A stretch of DNA of 51,329 bases from Ignisphaera sp. (GTDB lineage Archaea; Thermoproteota; Thermoprotei_A; Sulfolobales; Ignisphaeraceae). The notes below the pieces were generated by a model, which did not search any database, was not told the origin of the DNA, and saw only the letters and a program-made list of their open reading frames with translations. The translations under genes and the position numbers were made by a program. Below, in pieces: positions 25,996 through 33,468 of this stretch (positions are counted from its first letter, which is position 1; each line of letters starts with the position of its first letter). The stretch lies in NCBI GenBank assembly GCA_025058535.1, contig JANXEL010000008.1:1-51329 (forward strand). Direction: 5' to 3'.

Positions 25996-26556
25996 CTATC
26001 CATTTAAAAGCTCACAATACATGCATCAACAGTGGATTGCATAAGCTGTTTGATGAAGGATCTCTACGCATATTAACCTCTATCCTTTAGTCTTAAAGTA
26101 TGGAAAGTGCGCATCGGTTGGAATTTTCATGGCAAGGCTCATTTGATTAGTATTCCACAGTTTAAAGCACTAATAATAGTGACCTAGTCAGACCGGAGTG
26201 CATATCCTAGTAAATTAGCGTGAGATTTAATAGTATGTGTGCACCTGTATAAAAGCTAACTCCACATCCATTTGCTCTAAATTTAATCCTGTAGCTGTCT
26301 TGTAGAATACTCGTTAACAGCGTCAACACTTAGTATGTCCATGAGCCTTCATCAAGCTTAGGGCTAAATTTCTCATCCCACGAGCTCGTCAACAACTGCA
26401 GCTTAGCAGTTTTCAATCAAAGCTCCTTCCGAGGTGCTTAGGGTGCTACAATCTTAAGGTGTTCTAGCACTAGCGCTTCGTAAAATCCATAGGTGCTCCT
26501 ATAATTAAAAATACTCTGAACAATCTACTTAAGCTCTATTGAATTTCAGTTGAGGT
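25996..26556. other. Gene-poor stretch with possible coding relic
   Basis: No intact gene seen in 561 bp. On the minus strand around 26,220-26,340 there is an open piece of about 35 codons reading YRIKFRANGCGVSFYTGAH, without a usable start, surrounded by stops in all frames. It could be an eroded gene fragment; the family is not identifiable. No tRNA-like or repeat structure noticed. Confidence 0.35.
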
Positions 26557-26910
26557 CTATTCTATACTTATATCTAATCCCATGTCCTTTATTATAAGCT
26601 CCGCAATTTTCTTTTTAATCTCTCTATTCTCGACCGATAAAAGTATGTAGCCCAATGCCACTACCTTCATGTTTTTTCTGACAATTGATGATAGATTATC
26701 TATAGAATCCCTGATTTCCTTAATGCCTCGAATAACGTGTATTAAAAGATCTTGTACGTGCTCAAGTTGATGTGCTATAGCTTCAGCATTAGAAGCACTA
26801 TCTTCACCCTCACCGGGATGATGCTGGTGCATACTTTCTTCAATTTCCTCACTTATTCTCTTTACATCCTCTTCACTTTTCGGTATTTCCAGCTTGCCTA
26901 GTTTGATCAT
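26557..26910 (-). CDS. Small helical hypothetical protein with His-rich segment
   Basis: Not recognised. About 117 aa from ATG 26910, with GGTG about 10 nt upstream (a GTG at 26919 lies within that leader). The sequence is almost wholly helical: an acidic segment EEDVKRISEEIEES, then the metal-binding-looking MHQHHPGEGED, then heptad-like LEHVQDLLIHVIRGIKEIRDSI suggesting a coiled coil, and a C-terminal helix pair. No membrane segment or signal. Flanked on both sides by gene-poor DNA. Confidence 0.65.
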   Translation of the reverse strand: MIKLGKLEIPKSEEDVKRISEEIEESMHQHHPGEGEDSASNAEAIAHQLEHVQDLLIHVIRGIKEIRDSIDNLSSIVRKNMKVVALGYILLSVENREIKKKIAELIIKDMGLDISIE

Positions 26911-27448
26911 CAACAACACCCAGTTCTAGGTTAGACCTAAGGGTAATAATATACTTAAAGCAGAACACTTGAATTCATCTTGAGTAAGCTAAACTTAATT
27001 TTCAGTGTGTAACTCCTTTCCAAAGATCAGATGGTGCATAGTGTAGTTTTATTTTAAACGTAGTACCACTGCATATTTATCTAATGTTATGATAGTGACT
27101 ATATGGTATTGAAGATACCACTAGAGAAATCACTGAGAACACTAAGACTCTACACATAAAAGTTTTGCTACATCTACATTCCGGAGTGCCCTGCCCTACC
27201 AAAGGATTACAGGAGCACTAATTTTAATTTGCAGTTTAGGTTCGTAGGTAGGGTATTTGTATATTAAGAGTGGCCTTATTATTTCTGGTAAAATAAAGCA
27301 TGCCCGTTCTATAAAATGCTGCACAGCTATCTAGATCTAGCTAGATAGATTAGGGAAGCATTACCACCAGGGCATTTTACAGTAGATTATAAAATCCAAA
27401 ACTCCATTTCTATAACGATTATGTTTACACGTAGAGAAAAGATTTATA
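26911..27448. other. Gene-poor AT-rich stretch
   Basis: More than 500 bp without an ORF I can support. It holds the promoter region of the small helical gene, several TATA-like runs and the short inverted repeat listed separately. Confidence 0.4.
27327..27348. repeat. 8-bp inverted repeat, 6-nt spacer
   Basis: CTATCTAG (27327-27334) and CTAGATAG (27341-27348). It would form a small hairpin in an otherwise empty stretch; it may be a transcript end or chance in AT-rich DNA. Confidence 0.3.
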
Positions 27449-27712
27449 ATGATAGAAAATAGAGGTGGGCCTGAGTATGCTAGTCTGAATGAGCTTACAG
27501 TTAGTGCTATTAAACATGTTGCTGAAGAGATGCCTGTCTAGGAAGTTTGACTAGTAATGCAGATAAGACGATGCTATACATTATCCCATAGATAGCGACT
27601 CTATAAGAATTAAGTATGGCTGTAGCTTTACAAATTCCATTTTAAGCACAGTTATTGCTGAATTTGATGGTGCTGACATTATATGTAGAATTGATTACGG
27701 AAAGTGCGTGCA
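27449..27712 (+). pseudogene. Short coding relic, family unknown
   Basis: The plus strand opens with ATG 27449 and reads 30 codons (RGGPEYASLNELTVSAIKHV) to a TAG at 27541. About 40 nt later another frame resumes with DDAIHYPIDSDSIRIKYG, then STVIAEFDGADIICRIDYGK, and runs to the end of the tldD gene on the other strand. The composition is protein-like, so this looks like one gene broken by a stop and frameshift. I cannot name the family. Confidence 0.35.
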
Positions 27713-28993
27713 CTATGCGACAAACGCCTCAAGCCTTACATACGGCGCTTTTTCAGCCACAATCCATTCCTTTTCCCTTGATACTCTAGTTCTAACAGTT
27801 CTGGATATAGCATTTATTGTTTTTAGATTTACCAGTGGTATCTTAACTTCACGAATTCTTACAGCCTCGGACAGCTCACCTCCTTCAATAATAAAACTGG
27901 CATCAGGTATTATTCTTATATAGCCCCTCTCTAACGTTGCTACGGCTATACCCCCAATGTAAAATCCATTCCTTGTTTCACTAATCATCTCTGTCTCCTT
28001 CCAATCCCCCGGCTTAAGGATTAATGTAGTGTGAAGTGGTGTTGGCCTCTGAAATAGTCCATAGGCCGAACCAGGCTCTGAGCCGTATATAGAAGCAGTA
28101 CTTCTAGTATGATGTAGGTCTCTTACAATACCATCCTCAATCAGAGTCCTTTTCCTAGTTGAAACAGATTCATCGTCGAAGAACCTTATTGTTGTCGAAT
28201 CGTAGTCGTGGGGATTATCATACAGGTTAAAATCCTTTGGCGCAATCATGCTACCTATTAATTTCTGGCCATAGTGAAGGTGGTCTGCTTCAAGTAGATG
28301 GGATATCTCATGGATTAGTGCTGCTGCCGCTTCGTATCCTAGTACAACGTTAGCTCTTCCATACTGATAGGGTTTGAGTGTGCGTGCCCTTGAATATGTA
28401 TTGAGTTTGTTGACTGTTTCCCTAAATACAACATCTATGGTCTTAGTGACGTGCTCTCTAGTCCATGGAATTATAGCCGTGTAGCTTGTTGCAATAATTT
28501 GCGAAGTGAGGTCAGATAGCTTTAGTAAACCAATTTCAATTTCAACTATTCTTCTAACTTCATGGGCCATCTCATTATTATCTCTTGCAATCTTCCTCTC
28601 TATTGTTTTCACACCTACTATAATCTCGCACTTGACGTTGTGTAGTGTTTTTGCTTCATCACACAAGTTCCTAACTAGCTCCGCTACTTCATCTTCTTGA
28701 GGAGACTCCTTTCCTATCTCAATATATCCCTTAAACAGTGTTGCTTCAACAAATCCTCCACAACTTCTATCAAGTAAGTATTTCATTGCTTTCGCTTTAG
28801 CTGCATCAAAATCAATCGTATTGCTATCACTCTGGATGGAGGTGATGAACCAGCACCCATCTTTATTAAATCTATATCCGTGAACCGTAGCGACTAATCT
28901 GTTGCTCTCTAAAGAATCTTCCCTATATGCTATCTGGATAGCATCTTCAAAGTATTTTACCTTATCATAATAAATTGAGTGCATAGACCTCAA
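27713..28993 (-). CDS. TldD/PmbA family metalloprotease
   Basis: A 426-aa member of the TldD/TldE (PmbA) peptidase family. Family features: GYEAAAALIHEISHLLEAD (219-237) as the zinc site, FFDDE and DGIVRDLHHTR (about 270-295), and PDASFIIEGGELSEAVR near the C-terminus, matching the IEGGE segment. The zinc motif is H-E-x-x-H (H228, E229, H232) whereas TldD proteins usually have H-E-x-x-x-H; the DNA supports this reading. TldD normally pairs with an inactive TldE; no partner is in this window. Start may be TTG 28993 or ATG 28984; the latter has GAGGT very close. Confidence 0.87.
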   Translation of the reverse strand: MRSMHSIYYDKVKYFEDAIQIAYREDSLESNRLVATVHGYRFNKDGCWFITSIQSDSNTIDFDAAKAKAMKYLLDRSCGGFVEATLFKGYIEIGKESPQEDEVAELVRNLCDEAKTLHNVKCEIIVGVKTIERKIARDNNEMAHEVRRIVEIEIGLLKLSDLTSQIIATSYTAIIPWTREHVTKTIDVVFRETVNKLNTYSRARTLKPYQYGRANVVLGYEAAAALIHEISHLLEADHLHYGQKLIGSMIAPKDFNLYDNPHDYDSTTIRFFDDESVSTRKRTLIEDGIVRDLHHTRSTASIYGSEPGSAYGLFQRPTPLHTTLILKPGDWKETEMISETRNGFYIGGIAVATLERGYIRIIPDASFIIEGGELSEAVRIREVKIPLVNLKTINAISRTVRTRVSREKEWIVAEKAPYVRLEAFVA

Positions 28994-29038
28994 TCCCTGT
29001 ACCGGATGTAGACCTTCATAGTATTTTAGATGTTCAAA

Positions 29039-30007
29039 TTAGTGGCTCTGTATAGATCGATCTATGCGGGTATTAATACCGCCAGTATCGCGGTGATGAA
29101 TCATATTATATGGAATTCTCATCTGATTTACATTGATAAATGCATTCTTCAATTCATTGTAATTTGTAGTTGGTCTTAAAAATGGCTTTAGATCAATTCC
29201 ATATTCTACCATTATACATGGTTTTAGAATCCCACTAGGAGATAGTCTTATCCTGTTACAGTATGAGCAGAAATATCTATTTCCAAGCCACTTAACAACC
29301 TCAACCCTAATACCGTTACTAATCGTGTATATGGGCCGACGATTAAGTTCTCTATAAGTTTTAAAAACACTTGTAGCTTCTAGATATTCAATTATTTTAT
29401 TGGCAGATGCGTACAGCCTCTTGTACATCTCCATATCTACCATAATTGGCTCTAGCTCAATGAATCTTATTTTTGCTTCGTAGCGTTGAGCGAAATTTAT
29501 GAGCTCTTTGTACTCCTCATTGTTAATGCCATTTAGGAGTACAACATTTAGAGTTATGGGTAGTTTATAATTGTGCGCCGCCTCTATCCCCTTTAACACG
29601 TTTTCCAACCCATCCACACCAGTAATCATTCTATACTTCTCCCTACTAAGCGTTGGCAAATTAACATTTAACCTCATAAGACCCGCCTCAGAAAGAGGGC
29701 CAACCAATTTCTCGAGAAGAAAACCATTTGTTGTGATTGAAATATCTCTGGGTTTGAGCTCTCTAAGAGCTGATACTATTTTGACTATATCCTTTCTAAG
29801 AAGAGGCTCCCCACCCGTTAATTTAAACTCGTCAATGCCCAGAAATCTTGCAACAGATGAAACAGTTTGTATTTCCTCAGCTGTAAGTACGTCACTGCTT
29901 CTGTTACTCCATCCTTCATGATGACAGTAAAGACAGTTAAAGTTGCAATCGTATGTAACACTGATTCTCAAGTTCTTTAGCACTCTATTAAATCTGTCAT
30001 ACAGCAT
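29039..30007 (-). CDS. moaA: GTP 3',8-cyclase, molybdenum/tungsten cofactor biosynthesis
   Basis: Radical SAM enzyme that starts pterin cofactor synthesis from GTP. The 322-aa protein has the N-terminal SAM cluster C21-NFN-C25-LY-C28, FKLTGGEPLLRKD (the GGEP motif), and the second cluster C247-SY-C250 with C264 (CSYCNRIRLSPSGILKPC), which is diagnostic for MoaA. MoaA usually ends in a Gly-Gly tail needed with MoaC; here TGG (308-310) is followed by about 12 more residues. ATG 30007 is probably leaderless, with a TATA element 15-30 bp upstream shared symmetrically with the divergent radical SAM gene. It implies tungsten- or molybdenum-dependent oxidoreductases in this organism. Confidence 0.93.
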   Translation of the reverse strand: MLYDRFNRVLKNLRISVTYDCNFNCLYCHHEGWSNRSSDVLTAEEIQTVSSVARFLGIDEFKLTGGEPLLRKDIVKIVSALRELKPRDISITTNGFLLEKLVGPLSEAGLMRLNVNLPTLSREKYRMITGVDGLENVLKGIEAAHNYKLPITLNVVLLNGINNEEYKELINFAQRYEAKIRFIELEPIMVDMEMYKRLYASANKIIEYLEATSVFKTYRELNRRPIYTISNGIRVEVVKWLGNRYFCSYCNRIRLSPSGILKPCIMVEYGIDLKPFLRPTTNYNELKNAFINVNQMRIPYNMIHHRDTGGINTRIDRSIQSH

Positions 30008-30021
30008 TTAACCTTCCCCTA

Positions 30022-30072
30022 TAGCATAAATATAGCTGTATTTTAACTGTTTTACAGAAGCTATATATGCTA
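30022..30072. promoter_or_regulatory. Symmetric divergent promoter of moaA and the B12-radical SAM gene
   Basis: The two promoters carry nearly identical boxes facing away from each other: minus strand AGCTATATTTATGCTA (30022-30037) and plus strand AGCTATATATGCTA (30059-30072). Each box contains the TATA element at the right distance from its gene. Identity beyond the TATA core (AGC and GCTA flanks) suggests co-regulation. Confidence 0.5.
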
Positions 30073-30106
30073 AACTTCCGCAAACTCTATTGTAGAATTA
30101 AGGTTA

Positions 30107-31435
30107 ATGGTTGTTGTGGAAATGGAGAATTGCTTTGTACTTATTTTTAGTAAAGATAATAAGTATAGCTCAAATATACTGCTAGCGGGAATAGAGCCTA
30201 AAGTAAAAGACTACTCTATTTATCTATTTCAGTGGGACTCAGATAGGTCATTCATCCACGAAATAGTTGATATTGGTAGAAAATGTAGGAGAATCGTTAT
30301 AGGATTCACATTCATGACCCCTCAGCTACTCATTGCTAGAGACGCCGTTGAGCTGTTACGTAAACATTTGAACAATGCAATCTTCGTAGCCGGGGGACCT
30401 CATGCTACGGGAGATCCTCTTGGTACCTTGACCAAACTTGGATTTGACTTGGTGGTAGTTGGTGAAGGTGAGGAAACTCTAGCTGAAGTTCTAAATGCAG
30501 TTTCCTCATGCGATGAATTCAGAGTATGTGGAACGGCCTTTATCGAAGATGATAGGCTTATCATAAAAAGAAGGGTTAAACAAGTTGATCTAGATCACCA
30601 CGCTCCCTTTCCGTACTGGAGAAACAGGTTCAATCCTATAGAGATTATGCGGGGCTGTTCATCTGCGTGCCACTTTTGTCAAGTTACCTACACATTTGGT
30701 ATGCCACGATACAGAAGTGTTGATAGCATAGCTCGGTATTCTAAATTGATGGTCTCTAAAGGTTTGAAGGATATTAGATTTATAGCGCCGAATTCACTAG
30801 GTTATGGAAGTCCAGACGGTATAAAGCCAGGTTTTGAGGCAATACCCCACCTACTAGAGAGGCTCCATAATACAATAGTAGAAAATGGCGGTAGAATTTT
30901 CTTTGGAACCTTCCCAAGCGAGGCTAGGCCTGATTCTGTATCAGATGACATAGTCAGAGTGATGAAGAAGTATGTTAGTAATGATAGAGTTATTATAGGT
31001 GTTCAGAGCGGATCTAATAAGATTCTTAAGACTATACGCAGAAATCATACTGTTGAGGATGCGGTGACGGCTATACAAGTATTAAATAGATATGGATTTG
31101 CAGTGGATGTGGATTTAATCTTTGGATTCCCCTTTGAAGATGCTGATGATCTCGGAGATACACTTAGATTTATTCAAGAAGTTAGGAAATTTAATGTGAG
31201 ATTCCACTTGCATACATTTATCCCACTTCCTGGTACACCGTATTCAGATCTAAATCCTAAATTTCTCGATAGCGAGATGAGAATAAGGATAGCCAAGCTC
31301 GTGGGTTTAGGTAAAGCATACGGTGAGTGGCACAAGCAGGAAAGTATAGCCAAACTTATCATGGAACTCAGGAGTAGAGGGTTCATCTACAGCTTTAAAG
31401 ATGTTATAAAAGCTTCAAGAACTTACACTTGCTAA
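30107..31435 (+). CDS. B12-binding domain/radical SAM protein
   Basis: A 442-aa protein with an N-terminal cobalamin-binding-like Rossmann domain (about 1-150, with AIFVAGGPHATGDP and DLVVVGEGEETLAEV) and a radical SAM domain with C184-SSA-C188-HF-C191, then VIIGVQSGSNKILKTIRR and DLIFGFPFEDADD as typical barrel strands. It resembles the archaeal MJ1487-like group of B12-radical SAM proteins of unknown reaction; methylation of an unreactive carbon or a cofactor-assembly step is possible. Start ATG 30107. Divergent from moaA with a mirrored promoter, which hints at a cofactor-related role. Confidence 0.85.
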   Translation: MVVVEMENCFVLIFSKDNKYSSNILLAGIEPKVKDYSIYLFQWDSDRSFIHEIVDIGRKCRRIVIGFTFMTPQLLIARDAVELLRKHLNNAIFVAGGPHATGDPLGTLTKLGFDLVVVGEGEETLAEVLNAVSSCDEFRVCGTAFIEDDRLIIKRRVKQVDLDHHAPFPYWRNRFNPIEIMRGCSSACHFCQVTYTFGMPRYRSVDSIARYSKLMVSKGLKDIRFIAPNSLGYGSPDGIKPGFEAIPHLLERLHNTIVENGGRIFFGTFPSEARPDSVSDDIVRVMKKYVSNDRVIIGVQSGSNKILKTIRRNHTVEDAVTAIQVLNRYGFAVDVDLIFGFPFEDADDLGDTLRFIQEVRKFNVRFHLHTFIPLPGTPYSDLNPKFLDSEMRIRIAKLVGLGKAYGEWHKQESIAKLIMELRSRGFIYSFKDVIKASRTYTC

Positions 31436-31506
31436 CACCGCAGTTTATAGCCGTAGGATCGATTTAGTTTAAAAAATTAGCTAATTTGACTATTTCACTT
31501 AGTTAG

Positions 31507-31737
31507 CTACTCGACAACAATGGAGCCTGTTGGACATGATGAGGCCGCATTCTTCGCTGCATCTGTAAGTGCATCAGGTATCTCTCCTATACTCTCTTTC
31601 TCATTATCGTTCTTTACATAAGGTTCTCTCACTCTTGTCTTGCCAGTAGGCGGATCTAGCTCAAATAGATCTGGTGCTAACGCCCAGCATACACCGCAAG
31701 CTATACATGAGTCTTTATCCACTCGTATTCTAGCCAT
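31507..31737 (-). CDS. Single-cluster [4Fe-4S] ferredoxin
   Basis: Small electron carrier, 76 aa from ATG 31737 (GGTG about 9 nt upstream; an ATG at 31752 adds five residues). Numbered from 31752: C16-IA-C19-GV-C22 and C73 in SSCPTGSIVV form one cubane cluster, as in Pyrococcus/Thermotoga-type ferredoxins. Between them an acidic, extended segment (about 30-60). It would serve fermentative oxidoreductases such as aldehyde and 2-ketoacid oxidoreductases. Monocistronic in appearance; the 250-bp region to the right shows no ORF I can support. Confidence 0.92.
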   Translation of the reverse strand: MARIRVDKDSCIACGVCWALAPDLFELDPPTGKTRVREPYVKNDNEKESIGEIPDALTDAAKNAASSCPTGSIVVE

Positions 31738-32000
31738 CTTCCACACCGGCATTATGCTAAACAGAGAGAGGGATTTTTAACTTTTACTTAGCTAAATGTA
31801 TTCTATTTCGGTGTACGTTTTGTACGGCGCCTCACAGAATCGTCTCCGACCTTTAAATGAATGAGGGTCGCCGTGATGGGCAGACAAGAGTTCTTTATGC
31901 TAGCATAGAAGATTCTGCCTCGATGTGATTGGCTTGCTGAAGGTAACAAATACGCTTAAATTAAAGGAAAACTTTTGCTGTTAGATCTCAAATCTTCATA

Positions 32001-33272
32001 CTACTCTAAACTGATGCTATTTCCTCCATACTTTCTTATATGTGCGCTGTTAATGTCTATCTTAGCTCTTGAGATCGTTCTTAACCATGGAATTTTAAAT
32101 GGCATCAGCGCAGTAAGTGCTATCACACCTTGAAATATCCAGTTTATGGGCTCTAAGAATACTACGGGATCTGCGTATCTCATATTTAACACTACATATA
32201 GTGGTGCTAAAGCGATCGATAGAAGCTCTACTTTTGCAACAAGTAGTGTAATGTACGGTACATCAACTACTAGAGATGAGAGTACTACTATGACTGAGAT
32301 AAACGGTGCGATCAATGCTACTGGCTGAAGATACGCTATAGCGAGCACCACTAATGTCCTCCCTTTAACTTGGCGTCTGTGTTTGGTTATGATATCCTTA
32401 AAGCACTCTAATGTTCCTCTGTACCATCTCATCCTTTGTTTCACATAGCTAGCAATTGTAGATGGTGCTCCTTCAAATATGACACTATCTAAGAGGGCTA
32501 TATTCCTATTTTTCGAAACAGCTAGTATTGTGAGATACGCATCTTCAGCTAGCACTTCCGGTAGCCCTCCAATTTCCTCCAGAAAACTCTTAGAGAAAGC
32601 CAGTCCTTCACCACTAACAAGTGGCACTTTCATAAATTTTACGAGCCCAGGTAGACCAACATTATACCATAGAAGCGTATCAACATAGGATAGTCTTCCA
32701 ATAGCGTTGCTGCTTACCCTATAGACCTTGGTCCCAACTACACTGTATCCGTGGTTCGATATCAGATAGGCAACTTTGTGTAGATACATATCGTCTACTA
32801 CCCTATCTCCGGCATCAAGTACGACAATTATATCCGCCACTCCCTTGAAAAACTCTATTGCCTTATTTATTGCAGTTGACTTGCCTCTCCTTTCCGAGGT
32901 GTTTATAACTATCTTGGAGGCTATGCCGGCATTTGACAATATGTTTAAGAGATCTGAAACACTGCTGTGTGTTTGCTCATCATTATTTTCTAAGACTATC
33001 AGCACGTGGATTTTTTCACGCGGGTACTTCTGTTTAACTATGCTAGTAAAAGTCTCTTCAATAGAATTTCTATCCTCTCTGTAGAAAGGTAGAATTACGA
33101 GAATTATTGGTAGATCAGAGGGTTTCTTACTACTGTTTTTACTGCTAGAGAAATTTATATTTATCCAGACAACCCTCTTAAGATCTTGAATAATGCTATA
33201 TAGAGAAGGTATGCCGTAGATGAATGAGAACACTATTATCGATGCAGAAATACCCCAAATGAATTGGAGCAT
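32001..33272 (-). CDS. Membrane glycosyltransferase family 2
   Basis: A 423-aa processive-type GT2: an N-terminal membrane anchor (about 5-27), GT-A domain with VLDAGDR (the D-x-D, 153-156), LAEDAYLTIL (ED, 243-244) and the QRMRW motif (279-283) that binds the growing chain, then three or four C-terminal hydrophobic segments (about 305-385). This layout is that of cellulose/hyaluronan-synthase-like enzymes polymerising or transferring sugars at the membrane. Sugar and product unknown; surface polysaccharide or glycolipid is likely. Divergent from valS. Confidence 0.88.
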   Translation of the reverse strand: MLQFIWGISASIIVFSFIYGIPSLYSIIQDLKRVVWININFSSSKNSSKKPSDLPIILVILPFYREDRNSIEETFTSIVKQKYPREKIHVLIVLENNDEQTHSSVSDLLNILSNAGIASKIVINTSERRGKSTAINKAIEFFKGVADIIVVLDAGDRVVDDMYLHKVAYLISNHGYSVVGTKVYRVSSNAIGRLSYVDTLLWYNVGLPGLVKFMKVPLVSGEGLAFSKSFLEEIGGLPEVLAEDAYLTILAVSKNRNIALLDSVIFEGAPSTIASYVKQRMRWYRGTLECFKDIITKHRRQVKGRTLVVLAIAYLQPVALIAPFISVIVVLSSLVVDVPYITLLVAKVELLSIALAPLYVVLNMRYADPVVFLEPINWIFQGVIALTALMPFKIPWLRTISRAKIDINSAHIRKYGGNSISLE

Positions 33273-33468
33273 ATGATTCCACCTCAGGCAGATATCCGCT
33301 AAAACCAGGCATAAAAGTCTTAATAGTTCCCTGAACCATCAGGTTATCAAGTTAAGGTAATTCCTCTATATAAGCTCATCACATAAGCTAAAAAGTGTAG
33401 TACAATTTATAATTTGACATTGCATCTTTTTAGTTTCAGAGCTCTAAAACAGATTTGAGTGTAGTGCG

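Noticed and set aside
31870-31945. GTGATGG and CTGA boxes near the ferredoxin gene
   Set aside because: Internal D' and C' boxes cannot be placed with 10-13 nt guides; the overall layout does not fit.
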